Shown here piece by piece: positions 25,642 to 33,730 of a stretch of DNA of 64,000 bases. Source of the DNA: Larkinella terrae (GTDB lineage Bacteria; Bacteroidota; Bacteroidia; Cytophagales; Spirosomataceae); NCBI RefSeq assembly GCF_009668025.1, contig NZ_WJXZ01000014.1, positions 62,001 to 126,000 on the forward strand. The letters are read 5' to 3'. Made by a program: the position numbers and the translations under genes. Each line of letters starts with the position of its first letter. Position 1 is the first letter of the stretch. A model generated the notes under the pieces. The model was not told the origin of the DNA. It made no database searches and saw only the letters and a list, made by a program, of their open reading frames with translations.

Positions 25642-27531
25642 ATGGTTACGATTTGCTATCGCCCCCAACCCCCTGAAGGGGGCTTTTCTCGAACAATTAA
25701 AGCCCCCTTTAGGGGGTTGGGGGCAGTTTTCATAGTTTTCGCTTTTCTCCTCAGCTTCCCGGTTTTTTCCGAAAAACCGGGGTCGACGGACAAAGATAAT
25801 CTCACGATTGTGGCGTTTGGAAACTCCATTACGGCCACCCGAAAAACCGTCAATCAGGTGTTTGCGCAGCGACTGCCGCAGTTGCTGGCGCAGAAAGGCT
25901 TGAGTGCCACAGTCATCAACGCGGGGATTCCGGGGAGCCATACCGGTCGCCAGACGGACCATAATCTGTTTAAAATCAGACACGCGCTCGACCGGTTTGA
26001 GATGGACGTGCTGGCCCATCACCCCGATCTGGTCATTATCGGTTTCGGGATTAACGATGCGCACATCGACAGCGGGGGCGCTACGGGTCCGTCGCGCATT
26101 CCGCTGGAGAAATACCAGCAAAATCTGGCGTTTATCATCGAATCGCTGCAGAAACAGGGCAGCAAAATTATCCTGACGGTTCCGAATCCGCTCGGCAAAA
26201 AGTACCCGGATTACCAGAATGAGCGCTTGCAGTCGTACCTGGAAACCGTCCGGAATTATGCCCAGAAATACCAAACCGGTCTGGTCGATAACAACAAAGC
26301 TTTTCGGGATTACCAGACGCAGACCGGAGTAAGTTTTGACTCGCTCATGCTCGACGGAGTTCACCCGAACGACAAGGGCCACGAACTCATTGCCGCGAAC
26401 ATGGCGGAGGAAATTTTGCGGATTACCGGAAACACGCCAACGAGCCTTTCGGCGCAGAAAAAGCTGGTGTTACAATTGAATCCGGGTCCCGGCAACCCGC
26501 GCAACAGCGAAGGCGATTTTGTTACACTGAAAGACGGGCGGATTTTGTTCATCTATTCGCGGTTTCTCGGAACGTCTTCGAGCGATTTTGCCGCAGCTAC
26601 GCTGGTGGGGCGGTTTTCCAGCGATGGCGGCAAAACCTGGACGCCGGAAGATACGCCGATTGTGAAAAACGAAGGCAACATGAACGTGATGTCGGTGTCG
26701 CTGCTGCGGCTGCAAAACGGAAACATTGCGTTGTTCTACGCCCGCAAAAATTCCATTGACGATTGCATTCCGATGATGCGGATTTCGACCGACGAAGCCA
26801 AAACCTGGAGCGATGCGGTTCCCTGCATTACCGACCGCAAAGGCTATTTTGTGCTGAACAACAACCGCGTTATCCAACTGAAAACCGGTCGGCTGGTGAT
26901 ACCGGTCGCCCTGCACGAAACACCACCCGGTGCCGGTTTCAACGGAAGGGGCCGGTTGTTTACCTATTATTCCGACGACAACGGCCAGAACTGGAACGTG
27001 AGTCAGGAAGTTGCCAATCCGGATGCCGTCATTCATCAGGAACCGGGACTTATTTCGCTGAAAGACAAGCGGTTGATGATGATTATACGGACCGATGCCG
27101 GGGTGCAGTACGCTTCGTATTCGACGGATCAGGGACAAACCTGGAGTCCGGCCCAGCCAACCGCCATCGTGTCGCCGGTTTCGCCCGCAACCATCGCCCG
27201 CATTCCATCCACCGGCGATCTGCTGATGGTCTGGAATAACAACGACAACAAGGACGGCAACCCGATTAAAGGCCGACGAACCCCTTTGAACATTGCCGTG
27301 TCGAAAGACGAAGGCCAAACCTGGCAGCACGTCAAAAATCTCGAAGCCGACCCCGACGGCTGGTATTGTTACACGGCCATTCATTTCGTGGGCAAAAAAG
27401 ACGTTTTATTGAGTTATTGCGCCGGAAACCGCCCCAAAGGCACCGGTTTGTCAGTCACCAACGTAACGCGCCTGAGCCTGGATTGGATTTACAATAAAAA
27501 TCGACGATTGACGATAGACCATCGACGATAG
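25642..27531 (+). CDS. Fusion: SGNH esterase + BNR/sialidase-like protein
   Basis: This 629-residue protein has an SGNH hydrolase domain (about residues 50-260; nucleophile Ser in AFGNSITA, Asn in GFGINDAHID, catalytic Asp-His in LDGVHPNDKGH) joined to a sialidase-type propeller (about 275-620) with boxes SSDGGKTW, STDEAKTW, SDDNGQNW, STDQGQTW and SKDEGQTW. It could remove O-acetyl groups and then the sugar. The propeller is a close paralogue of the protein at 27647-28750. Both ends are odd: codons 7-28 run through a palindromic repeat (25661-25724) and the last residues and stop lie in another repeat. A TTG after the palindrome is an alternative start giving a cleaner signal peptide. Confidence 0.8.
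   Translation: MVTICYRPQPPEGGFSRTIKAPFRGLGAVFIVFAFLLSFPVFSEKPGSTDKDNLTIVAFGNSITATRKTVNQVFAQRLPQLLAQKGLSATVINAGIPGSHTGRQTDHNLFKIRHALDRFEMDVLAHHPDLVIIGFGINDAHIDSGGATGPSRIPLEKYQQNLAFIIESLQKQGSKIILTVPNPLGKKYPDYQNERLQSYLETVRNYAQKYQTGLVDNNKAFRDYQTQTGVSFDSLMLDGVHPNDKGHELIAANMAEEILRITGNTPTSLSAQKKLVLQLNPGPGNPRNSEGDFVTLKDGRILFIYSRFLGTSSSDFAAATLVGRFSSDGGKTWTPEDTPIVKNEGNMNVMSVSLLRLQNGNIALFYARKNSIDDCIPMMRISTDEAKTWSDAVPCITDRKGYFVLNNNRVIQLKTGRLVIPVALHETPPGAGFNGRGRLFTYYSDDNGQNWNVSQEVANPDAVIHQEPGLISLKDKRLMMIIRTDAGVQYASYSTDQGQTWSPAQPTAIVSPVSPATIARIPSTGDLLMVWNNNDNKDGNPIKGRRTPLNIAVSKDEGQTWQHVKNLEADPDGWYCYTAIHFVGKKDVLLSYCAGNRPKGTGLSVTNVTRLSLDWIYNKNRRLTIDHRR
25661..25724. repeat. G/C-block palindrome, 26-bp arms, inside an ORF start
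   Basis: Arms at 25661-25686 and 25699-25724 are inverted copies with one mismatch, built on the CCCCCTGAAGGGGG core. The same kind of element occurs at 32365-32439. It is a REP-like intergenic palindrome that overlaps the first codons of the esterase-sialidase fusion. Confidence 0.85.
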
Positions 27532-27626
27532 TCTATCGGCGATTGGCCATCGTCAATCGTCCATCGTCAATGGTCTATCGTCCATCGTCAATGGTCAATG
27601 CTCTATCGTCAATCGTCAACCGTCCA
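27503..27626. repeat. Degenerate short-unit repeat with inverted halves
   Basis: Units of about 7-10 bases (ATCGTCAA, ATCGTCCA, GGTCTATCG) are repeated. The first third is in inverted orientation to the rest, so the region can fold. It supplies the final codons and stop of the upstream fusion gene and fills the space before the next sialidase-like gene. A related shorter tract is at 38470-38515. Confidence 0.75.
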
Positions 27627-27646
27627 TACACAACTTCCTGACCACC

Positions 27647-28750
27647 ATGACCAAACTTATTTTTTGTACGCTTCTTTTGTTGACTTTCGGAACGGTTTGG
27701 GCGCAGACCGACCCGGTTTCCAGCGTTGCTTTGCAACTGAACCCCCGCGACAACAACCCGCGCAACAGCGAAGGCGATTTTATTACGCTGAAAGACGGGC
27801 GAATTCTGTTTGTGTACAGCCACTACACCGGGGCCAGTACGAGCGACCACGCCCCGGCGTATCTGGCGGGACGGTTTTCGAGCGACGGCGGCAAAACCTG
27901 GACCGATCAGGATCAGCTCATTGTGGCCAAAGAGGGCGATATGAACGTGATGTCGGTATCGTTGCTGCGGCTGCAAAACGGCAAAATTGCGCTCTTTTAC
28001 CTGAAAAAGAACTCCGAGCAGGACTGCATTCCGATGATGCGGATTTCGACCGACGAAGCCAAAACCTGGAGCGCGCCCACCCCTTGTATTACGGATAAAG
28101 CCGGTTATTTTGTGTTGAACAACAACCGGGTCATCCAGTTGAAAAACGGGCGGCTGCTGATGGCCGTGGCGCAGCATCAATCGCTGGGCGGCAAATGGCA
28201 GAACAAGGCCACGCTCTACAGCTATTATTCCGACGACAGCGGCACGACCTGGAAATCCGGTGAAGCGGTTCCCAATACCACCGAAATCATCACGCAGGAA
28301 CCGGGCGTCGTGGAGCTGAAAAACGGCACGATCATGATGTTTATCCGGTCGAGCGGGGGCGCGCAACAGCTTTCCTATTCGAAAGACAAGGGGCAAACCT
28401 GGAGCCACATCGAGCCGAGTTCGCTGAAATCGCCCCTTTCTCCGGCCTCTATCGCCCGGATTCCGTCGACCGGCGATCTGCTCGTGGTCTGGAACAACAA
28501 TGACGGCAGCAACCCGGAAATCAAGGACATGCGAACGCCGTTGACGGTGGCGATTTCGAAAGACGACGGCAAAACCTGGCAGCACATCCGCAACATCGAG
28601 ACGGACCCGCAGGGCTGGTACTGTTACATCGCGATTCATTTCGTTAAAAAAGACGTGCTGCTGAGCTACTGCGCCGGAAACCGCATTCAAAAAAGCCACC
28701 TGTCCATTACCCGAATCAACCGGTTGAATCTGGCGAAGTTGTACCAATAA
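27647..28750 (+). CDS. Secreted BNR/sialidase-like protein, paralogue of the fusion's second domain
   Basis: This 367-residue protein has a signal peptide (MTKLIFCTLLLLTFGTVWAQ) and one sialidase propeller with boxes SSDGGKTW, STDEAKTW, SDDSGTTW, SKDKGQTW and SKDDGKTW. EPGVVELKNGTIMMFIRSS carries the conserved Glu and Arg, and GWYCYIAIHF the likely catalytic Tyr. In place of FRIP the N-terminus reads NSEGDFITLKDGRILF, as in the upstream fusion protein. Long identical DNA stretches (for example near 28020-28070 versus 26760-26810) show that it arose by tandem duplication. Confidence 0.8.
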   Translation: MTKLIFCTLLLLTFGTVWAQTDPVSSVALQLNPRDNNPRNSEGDFITLKDGRILFVYSHYTGASTSDHAPAYLAGRFSSDGGKTWTDQDQLIVAKEGDMNVMSVSLLRLQNGKIALFYLKKNSEQDCIPMMRISTDEAKTWSAPTPCITDKAGYFVLNNNRVIQLKNGRLLMAVAQHQSLGGKWQNKATLYSYYSDDSGTTWKSGEAVPNTTEIITQEPGVVELKNGTIMMFIRSSGGAQQLSYSKDKGQTWSHIEPSSLKSPLSPASIARIPSTGDLLVVWNNNDGSNPEIKDMRTPLTVAISKDDGKTWQHIRNIETDPQGWYCYIAIHFVKKDVLLSYCAGNRIQKSHLSITRINRLNLAKLYQ

Positions 28751-28762
28751 ACCGGGTTTGCC

Positions 28763-29545
28763 ATGAAAAACGATTCCGCGCTTTCCCGCCGAACATTCAT
28801 CAAAACTGCTGGTATCGGAGCGGTTTTCCCGACGGTTTTGACACCGGTTTTTCCCCAACTGCCGACGGCGCTGGACGTTCCGGATCTGGAGAAAATCAAG
28901 GCGCTGCTGGCGACGAAAGACCCGAACATCTGGCTTTTCACCGGCGACAGCATCACCCACGGTGCCAAGCACACGCACGGGTCGCGGAGTTATCCGGAGA
29001 TTTTCGCCGAACGACTGCGCTGGGAATTGAAGCGGGTACGCGATCTGGTGATCAATACCGGCATCAGCGGCAACGCAACCCGCAACATTCTGAGTGATTT
29101 CGACTGGCGCATCAGCCAGTTCAAACCGGCGGTGGTTTCGCTGATGATTGGTACCAACGATTGCGCGCGGAAAGAAATAACGACGGCGGTTTTTGAACAA
29201 AACCTGACCGATATTGTGCTGAAAATCCGGGCGTTGGGTGCGGTTCCGATTCTGCATACGCCCAATCCGATCATTCTTGAAAAAGCGCCGGAACGCAGCA
29301 CGCTGCCGGATTATGTTCCCGTGATCCGAAACGTGTCGAATGCGCAGGCCGTGATTCTGGTCGATAATTACCAGCATTGGCAGGCCACCACCGACACCAA
29401 CGTCAATCGCGAGTGGCTGAACGATCCGCTGCATCCGGGGGCGCGCGGGCACCAGGAAATTGCCCGCTTGCTGTTCAGAACATTGTCCATTTTTGATGCG
29501 CAGGAACCCACTTGCGGTGGGCCTTATTATGAAGGAGAACACTGA
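28763..29545 (+). CDS. Tat-exported SGNH/GDSL esterase
   Basis: This 260-residue protein has a twin-arginine leader (SRRTFIKTAGIGAV) and a complete SGNH hydrolase: TGDSITHG (Ser), NTGISGNATRN (Gly), MIGTNDCARK (Asn) and DPLHPGARGH (Asp-His). It likely removes O-acetyl groups from sialic acids or host glycans. It starts 13 bases after the previous sialidase-like gene, and its stop lies inside the start of the next gene (17-base overlap). Use of the Tat path rather than Sec sets it apart from its neighbours. Confidence 0.85.
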   Translation: MKNDSALSRRTFIKTAGIGAVFPTVLTPVFPQLPTALDVPDLEKIKALLATKDPNIWLFTGDSITHGAKHTHGSRSYPEIFAERLRWELKRVRDLVINTGISGNATRNILSDFDWRISQFKPAVVSLMIGTNDCARKEITTAVFEQNLTDIVLKIRALGAVPILHTPNPIILEKAPERSTLPDYVPVIRNVSNAQAVILVDNYQHWQATTDTNVNREWLNDPLHPGARGHQEIARLLFRTLSIFDAQEPTCGGPYYEGEH

Positions 29546-30470
29546 AAACCGCTTCTATAAACGCCTGACGGGAGCGTTGCCGGGACCGCACGTGCTGCTC
29601 ACTGCGGGGGTTCACGGCGATGAGTACGAACCGATGCTGGCGGCCTGTGCGCTGATGGACGAGCTGGCCGGAAAACTGGCGGCTGGCCGGGTCACGATTG
29701 TGCCGATTGTCAACGAAAATGCGTACGAGCGGACAAACCGCTGCGGGGACGATGGCCTTGATCTGGCCCGAATTTGTCCGGGAAACCCTGACGGTTCAGT
29801 CTCGGAGAAAACCGCCGACTGGATCAGCGCGCTCATTCGGGAGGCTGATTATTACGTCGATATGCACACCGGCGGACTGGCGTACGACATCTTTCCGCTG
29901 GCAGGTTATATGCTGCATCCGTCGCCGGACGTGCTTGAAAAGCAGCAGCAAATGGCGATCTCCTATAATTTGCCCATCGTCTGGGGAACCGATTTCCGAC
30001 CGAATGGCCGAACGCTTTCGGTGGCCCGCGACGCCAACATTCCGGCCATTTACCTGGAATACGGCGGAGGAACCGGCCTGCGCGAGCCGGTCGTAACTGC
30101 CTACAAAGCCGGTTTTCTGAATATGCTGAAACACCTGAATTTACTCGATGAAGCCGCTGAGACGCAGCCGATTTCCGAGCGGTTTTGGGTGGAAGATCAT
30201 CGGCCGGACAGCGGCTATCTGCAGGCCAAAATGCCGTCGCCCGCCGACGGTGTTTTTCAGGCCGTCATCAAACCGGGTGAACGGGTTCGTGCCGGGCAGC
30301 TTTGGGGACGAATCATCGACCCGGTTTCGGGAACGCAGACGGACGTTCGCGCGGAAGCCGATGGCCTGGCCTTTCTGCTGCGAACGGTCGTAAAAGTTAA
30401 AACGGGTGACGCGCTGGGCGGTATTTTGCCCATCGACAAACCCGGTAAACGGATCATTCATGGAGACTAA
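29529..30470 (+). CDS. Aspartoacylase/succinylglutamate desuccinylase-type N-deacylase
   Basis: This 313-residue protein belongs to the M14-like zinc deacylases. The zinc ligands are visible as TAGVHGDEYEP (His, Glu) and DYYVDMHTGG (His), with NENAYERTNRCGDDGLDLAR as the substrate-binding Arg/Asn region. A C-terminal biotinyl-like barrel (PADGVFQAVIKPGERV) is present, typical of the AstE/AspA-like group. Cytosolic, since no signal peptide is seen. In this setting it may remove an N-acyl group from an amino sugar acid or amino acid; that is inference. Its start and end both overlap neighbouring genes, showing tight translational coupling. Confidence 0.8.
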   Translation: MKENTENRFYKRLTGALPGPHVLLTAGVHGDEYEPMLAACALMDELAGKLAAGRVTIVPIVNENAYERTNRCGDDGLDLARICPGNPDGSVSEKTADWISALIREADYYVDMHTGGLAYDIFPLAGYMLHPSPDVLEKQQQMAISYNLPIVWGTDFRPNGRTLSVARDANIPAIYLEYGGGTGLREPVVTAYKAGFLNMLKHLNLLDEAAETQPISERFWVEDHRPDSGYLQAKMPSPADGVFQAVIKPGERVRAGQLWGRIIDPVSGTQTDVRAEADGLAFLLRTVVKVKTGDALGGILPIDKPGKRIIHGD

Positions 30471-31275
30471 AAACGTGGTCATTATCACCGGCGCTGCGGG
30501 CGGAATCGGGCGAGCAACGGCCGTGAAATTTGCCGAAGCGAACGTCCAGCTGGTGCTTTCCGATATTGCCGAAGAACCGCTGCAGGCGCTGGCTGTCGAG
30601 TTGAAAAACCGCTACGACGCTGACTGTCTGCCCATTCCCGGTGATTTGGCCCAAACTTCTTACCTGGAACAACTGGTTACGCAGACGATACAACGGTTTG
30701 GCCGGATCGATGCGCTGGTGAACAATGCGGCCTGGCGAACGCTGGAAACGCTGCGAACAATAAACATTGAAACCTGGGAAAAAACGCTGCGGGTTTGCCT
30801 GACGGCCCCGGTTTTTCTGACGAAAGCCGTCGCACAGGAAATGGAAAACCGGGGTGCCGGGGGCGTCGTGATTAATGTGACCAGCGTCATGGCGGCCCGG
30901 CCTTCGGGTTGCGGCCCGGCCTACATTGCGGCCAAAGGTGCGCTGGAAAGCCTGACGGCGGAGCTGGCAATTACGTACGGGCGAAGCGGGATTCGGGTCG
31001 TTGGCATCGCGCCGGGTTACATCGATACCGAACTGAGCAACGATTACACTGACCCCGATGGCGAAAACATCAGCACCAGATTGACGGCGGAACTCACGGA
31101 TTACATCCCAAGCGGTCGGGGCGGCAATCCCCGCGAAGTGGCCGAAGCGATTTTCTGGCTGTGTTCCCCGCAGGCGTCCTACATCAGCGGCACGACCCTC
31201 ACCATCGACGGCGGTTTGAAGCCCAATTTCAATTCGTATTCCACCAAGCATTTGCAATTTCCCAACGAATTTTGA
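30460..31275 (+). CDS. SDR-family oxidoreductase (first of the locus)
   Basis: This 271-residue classical short-chain dehydrogenase has the NAD(P) motif TGAAGGIGRA near residue 10, NNAAW, the catalytic Ser in VTSVM, and Tyr/Lys in AYIAAKGAL. It ends SYISGTTLTIDGG like other 3-ketoacyl reductase relatives. Its ATG overlaps the end of the deacylase gene by 11 bases. The substrate is probably a hydroxy acid or sugar acid made within this operon, but nothing in the sequence identifies it. Confidence 0.88.
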   Translation: METKNVVIITGAAGGIGRATAVKFAEANVQLVLSDIAEEPLQALAVELKNRYDADCLPIPGDLAQTSYLEQLVTQTIQRFGRIDALVNNAAWRTLETLRTINIETWEKTLRVCLTAPVFLTKAVAQEMENRGAGGVVINVTSVMAARPSGCGPAYIAAKGALESLTAELAITYGRSGIRVVGIAPGYIDTELSNDYTDPDGENISTRLTAELTDYIPSGRGGNPREVAEAIFWLCSPQASYISGTTLTIDGGLKPNFNSYSTKHLQFPNEF

Positions 31276-32357
31276 ACACGATCTGGAAATACCCGCATCA
31301 GTTGCCGGAGGTAGCGCCCCAACACCGCGTGTTGCTGGGCGAAGGCCAGACCCCGCTCGTCAGCTCGCGCTCGATTGGGGCTTCACTGGGAATTGATAAG
31401 CTATATTTTAAGCTGGAAAACCTGAATCCCAGCGGTTCGTACAAAGACCGATTTGCGGCCGTGCTGGTCAGTGAAATGACCGCCAGGGGCCAGAAACTCT
31501 GCATTGCCACCTCGAGCGGAAACACCGGAGCCGCGCTGTCGGCGTATTGCGCAGCTGCCGGCATCACCTGCATTCTGGTCGTGGTGGACGGTGCGCCGAT
31601 GCCGAAAATCCGGCAGATGCAGTTGTACGGCGCCCATATTTTCATGGTGCGCGGTTTCGGGAAAGACCCTGCGATCACGACGGCGGTTTTTGACGCACTC
31701 GAAAATCTGTGCCGTTCCCTGGATATTCCGCTGCCGATCAGCGCCTACCGCTATTGCCCCTCAGCCATGCAGGGTGTTCAGACTATTTCGTCCGAAATTC
31801 TGGAAACGCTGGCGGGGCAGGTCGATCACCTTTTTTCACCGGCGGGCGGTGGTGGCCTCACGCTGGCGATTACCAAAGGCATTCTGGCCGAAAAAGCGGC
31901 CACCCGACTCACGAAAGTCAACTGCGTCCAGCCCGAAGGCAACGACACCATTGCGAGTTCCCGGCGAATGAACGTGAAAGCGAAAGCGGTTTCGGCCTCG
32001 ACCACCGCCGTCAGCGGTTTGCAGGTTCCGGGCGTGCTGGATGGCGATCAGGTGATTGAAACCGGGCGAAAAACGGGCGGGAATGGCTATATTGTTACCG
32101 ATGAACGGGTATTTGCGTGGCAAAAAGCGCTGGCGCAGCAGGAAGGCATTTTCAGCGAACCCGCCGGAGCTGTGGCGCTGGCCGGACTGGAAGAAGCCGT
32201 TCGCCGAAACGAAGTGGCCCCACATGAAACGGTGGTTTGTCTGGTGACGGGCAGCGGTTTTAAGGATATGGCTTCGGTGGAACGGAACTTTGGCCTGCCG
32301 CCGGTGGAAACCGTTGACGTCGGCCAGACCCTTGCGCTGATCAAGCCGTTTTTGTAG
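31272..32357 (+). CDS. Threonine synthase-like PLP-dependent enzyme
   Basis: This 361-residue fold-type II PLP enzyme has the PLP Lys in NPSGSYKDRF, the phosphate/carboxylate loop SSGNTGAAL and a PAGGGGLTL tetraglycine stretch. It lacks the long N-terminus of true threonine synthase, so threonine synthase-like, diaminopropionate-lyase-like or serine/threonine dehydratase-like chemistry is possible. I chose TTG at 31272, which overlaps the SDR stop (TTGA), because it begins the conserved part and couples the genes; an upstream ATG at 31161 would read deep inside the SDR gene. RidA two genes on would fit an enzyme releasing enamines. Confidence 0.8.
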   Translation: MNTIWKYPHQLPEVAPQHRVLLGEGQTPLVSSRSIGASLGIDKLYFKLENLNPSGSYKDRFAAVLVSEMTARGQKLCIATSSGNTGAALSAYCAAAGITCILVVVDGAPMPKIRQMQLYGAHIFMVRGFGKDPAITTAVFDALENLCRSLDIPLPISAYRYCPSAMQGVQTISSEILETLAGQVDHLFSPAGGGGLTLAITKGILAEKAATRLTKVNCVQPEGNDTIASSRRMNVKAKAVSASTTAVSGLQVPGVLDGDQVIETGRKTGGNGYIVTDERVFAWQKALAQQEGIFSEPAGAVALAGLEEAVRRNEVAPHETVVCLVTGSGFKDMASVERNFGLPPVETVDVGQTLALIKPFL

Positions 32358-32364
32358 TCGTTTT

Positions 32365-32439
32365 ACCCCTAAATCCCCTGAAGGGGACTTGGACTCGGCT
32401 AATCCGGATTTGAAAGTCCCCTTCAGGGGATTTAGGGGT
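32365..32439. repeat. Perfect 26-bp inverted repeat within the operon
   Basis: Arms at 32365-32390 and 32414-32439 are perfectly complementary, with a 23-base centre. The core is ATCCCCTGAAGGGGACTT, the same family as the palindrome at 25661-25724. It begins eight bases after the PLP gene stop and may act as an attenuator or stability element ahead of the MFS gene. Confidence 0.9.
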
Positions 32440-32467
32440 ATTTTCAACCTTTTAAACGATACCGTCA

Positions 32468-33730
32468 ATGACTGTTTCAAAACCTTCGTTCTATCCGTGG
32501 CTGGTGGTGGGCATGCTCTGCATCGTCGGTTGTTTGAATTACCTCGACCGGATGATGATCACGACCATGCGCAGTTCCATTCTGGCCGAAATCCCGATGA
32601 CCGACGGCCAGTTCGGGCTGCTGACATCGGTTTTTTTGTGGGTATATGGCTTATTGAGTCCGCTGGCGGGTTACCTGGCCGATCGTTTCAACCGCAGTCG
32701 GGTCATTGTCGGCAGCTTGTTTGTCTGGTCGATTGTCACCTGGTGTACCGCGCAGGCGACAACCTTTGAAGAATTGCTGCTGACGCGGGCGCTGATGGGC
32801 ATCAGCGAAGCCTGTTACATTCCGGCCGCGCTGGCGCTGATTGTTGATTACCACCGGGGCGCGACCCGCTCGCTGGCGACGGGCGTGCACATGGGCGGGA
32901 TCATGATTGGGCAAAGTCTGGGGTTTGTGGGTGGGTGGCTGGCCGAAAGCCGGAGCTGGAACTACGCATTCGGTGTGTTTGGTCTGGTGGGCATTGGTTA
33001 CGCCATTCTGCTGGCTCTCGCGCTGCGCGATCCCGTGGCCGAATCCGGTCCGGTAGGTGTAAAACCGGAATCCAAAATCAGTTTCAAAGCCGCTGTCGCC
33101 GATTTGTTCAGCCGAAAAGCGTACGTCACGGCCCTGACACTCTGGGGATTGGGCGGCATTGTGAGCTGGCTGGTTGTTGGCTGGTTGCCGACCTATTACA
33201 AGGAACATTTCAATTTGTCGCAAACTGTCGCGGGGCTTTACGCTACCGGTTATTTCCACACGGCTTCGCTGGTGGGCGTGTTAACGGGCGGTTTTCTGGC
33301 CGACCGCTGGAGTCGTACCAATCCGCGCGGGCGCATTCTGGTGCCATTCATCGGGCTGGTCATTGCAGCCCCGGGCATTTTCATCGCGAGCAGCACCAGC
33401 GTTCTCTCCATCGCAATCGTCTGTTTCATGCTTTACGCCTTCACGCGCACGTTCCTCGACGCGAACATGATGCCGATTCTGTGCCTGATTGCCGACGAAC
33501 GGTACCGCGCCACGGGCTACGGCATTCTAAACCTGGTGGCCTGCCTGATCGGTGGCGTGGGGCTGTACGCGGGCGGTATTTTGCGCGATGCCAACATCGA
33601 CCTCAGCCGGATTTTCCAGTTTGCGGCCGTGACCATGCTCATTTCGGCGGCTTTGCTATACACCATCAAACCAAAGCCCGAAAACATTCCCGAGAGTCCC
33701 GAAATCCAGAATAAACCCGTTTTAAAATGA
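32468..33730 (+). CDS. MFS transporter, anion:cation symporter-like
   Basis: This 420-residue inner-membrane protein has twelve predicted helices. NYLDRMMITTMRSSI near residue 20 and GLLSPLAGYLADRFNRSRVI (the loop 2-3 motif) match the ACS/NanT/hexuronate branch of the major facilitator superfamily, whose members import sialic acid, uronates or other organic acids with protons. As the only inner-membrane carrier in the locus it may carry the sialic acid or an acid derived from it. It overlaps rraA-like by four bases (ATGA). Confidence 0.85.
   Translation: MTVSKPSFYPWLVVGMLCIVGCLNYLDRMMITTMRSSILAEIPMTDGQFGLLTSVFLWVYGLLSPLAGYLADRFNRSRVIVGSLFVWSIVTWCTAQATTFEELLLTRALMGISEACYIPAALALIVDYHRGATRSLATGVHMGGIMIGQSLGFVGGWLAESRSWNYAFGVFGLVGIGYAILLALALRDPVAESGPVGVKPESKISFKAAVADLFSRKAYVTALTLWGLGGIVSWLVVGWLPTYYKEHFNLSQTVAGLYATGYFHTASLVGVLTGGFLADRWSRTNPRGRILVPFIGLVIAAPGIFIASSTSVLSIAIVCFMLYAFTRTFLDANMMPILCLIADERYRATGYGILNLVACLIGGVGLYAGGILRDANIDLSRIFQFAAVTMLISAALLYTIKPKPENIPESPEIQNKPVLK

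Noticed and set aside
27503-27626. CRISPR-like look of the repeat tract
   Set aside because: Units are too short and degenerate, there are no constant-length spacers, orientation switches inside the tract and no cas gene is present.
27575-29542. 655-codon open frame on the minus strand
   Set aside because: It is antisense to two well-supported genes (sialidase-like and SGNH), has Arg/Gln/His-rich composition typical of reverse-frame shadows, and no domain.
31161-31271. ATG start for the PLP enzyme 37 codons further upstream
   Set aside because: It would lie within the conserved C-terminus of the SDR gene and code for His/Arg-rich sequence; TTG at 31272 fits the operon overlaps.
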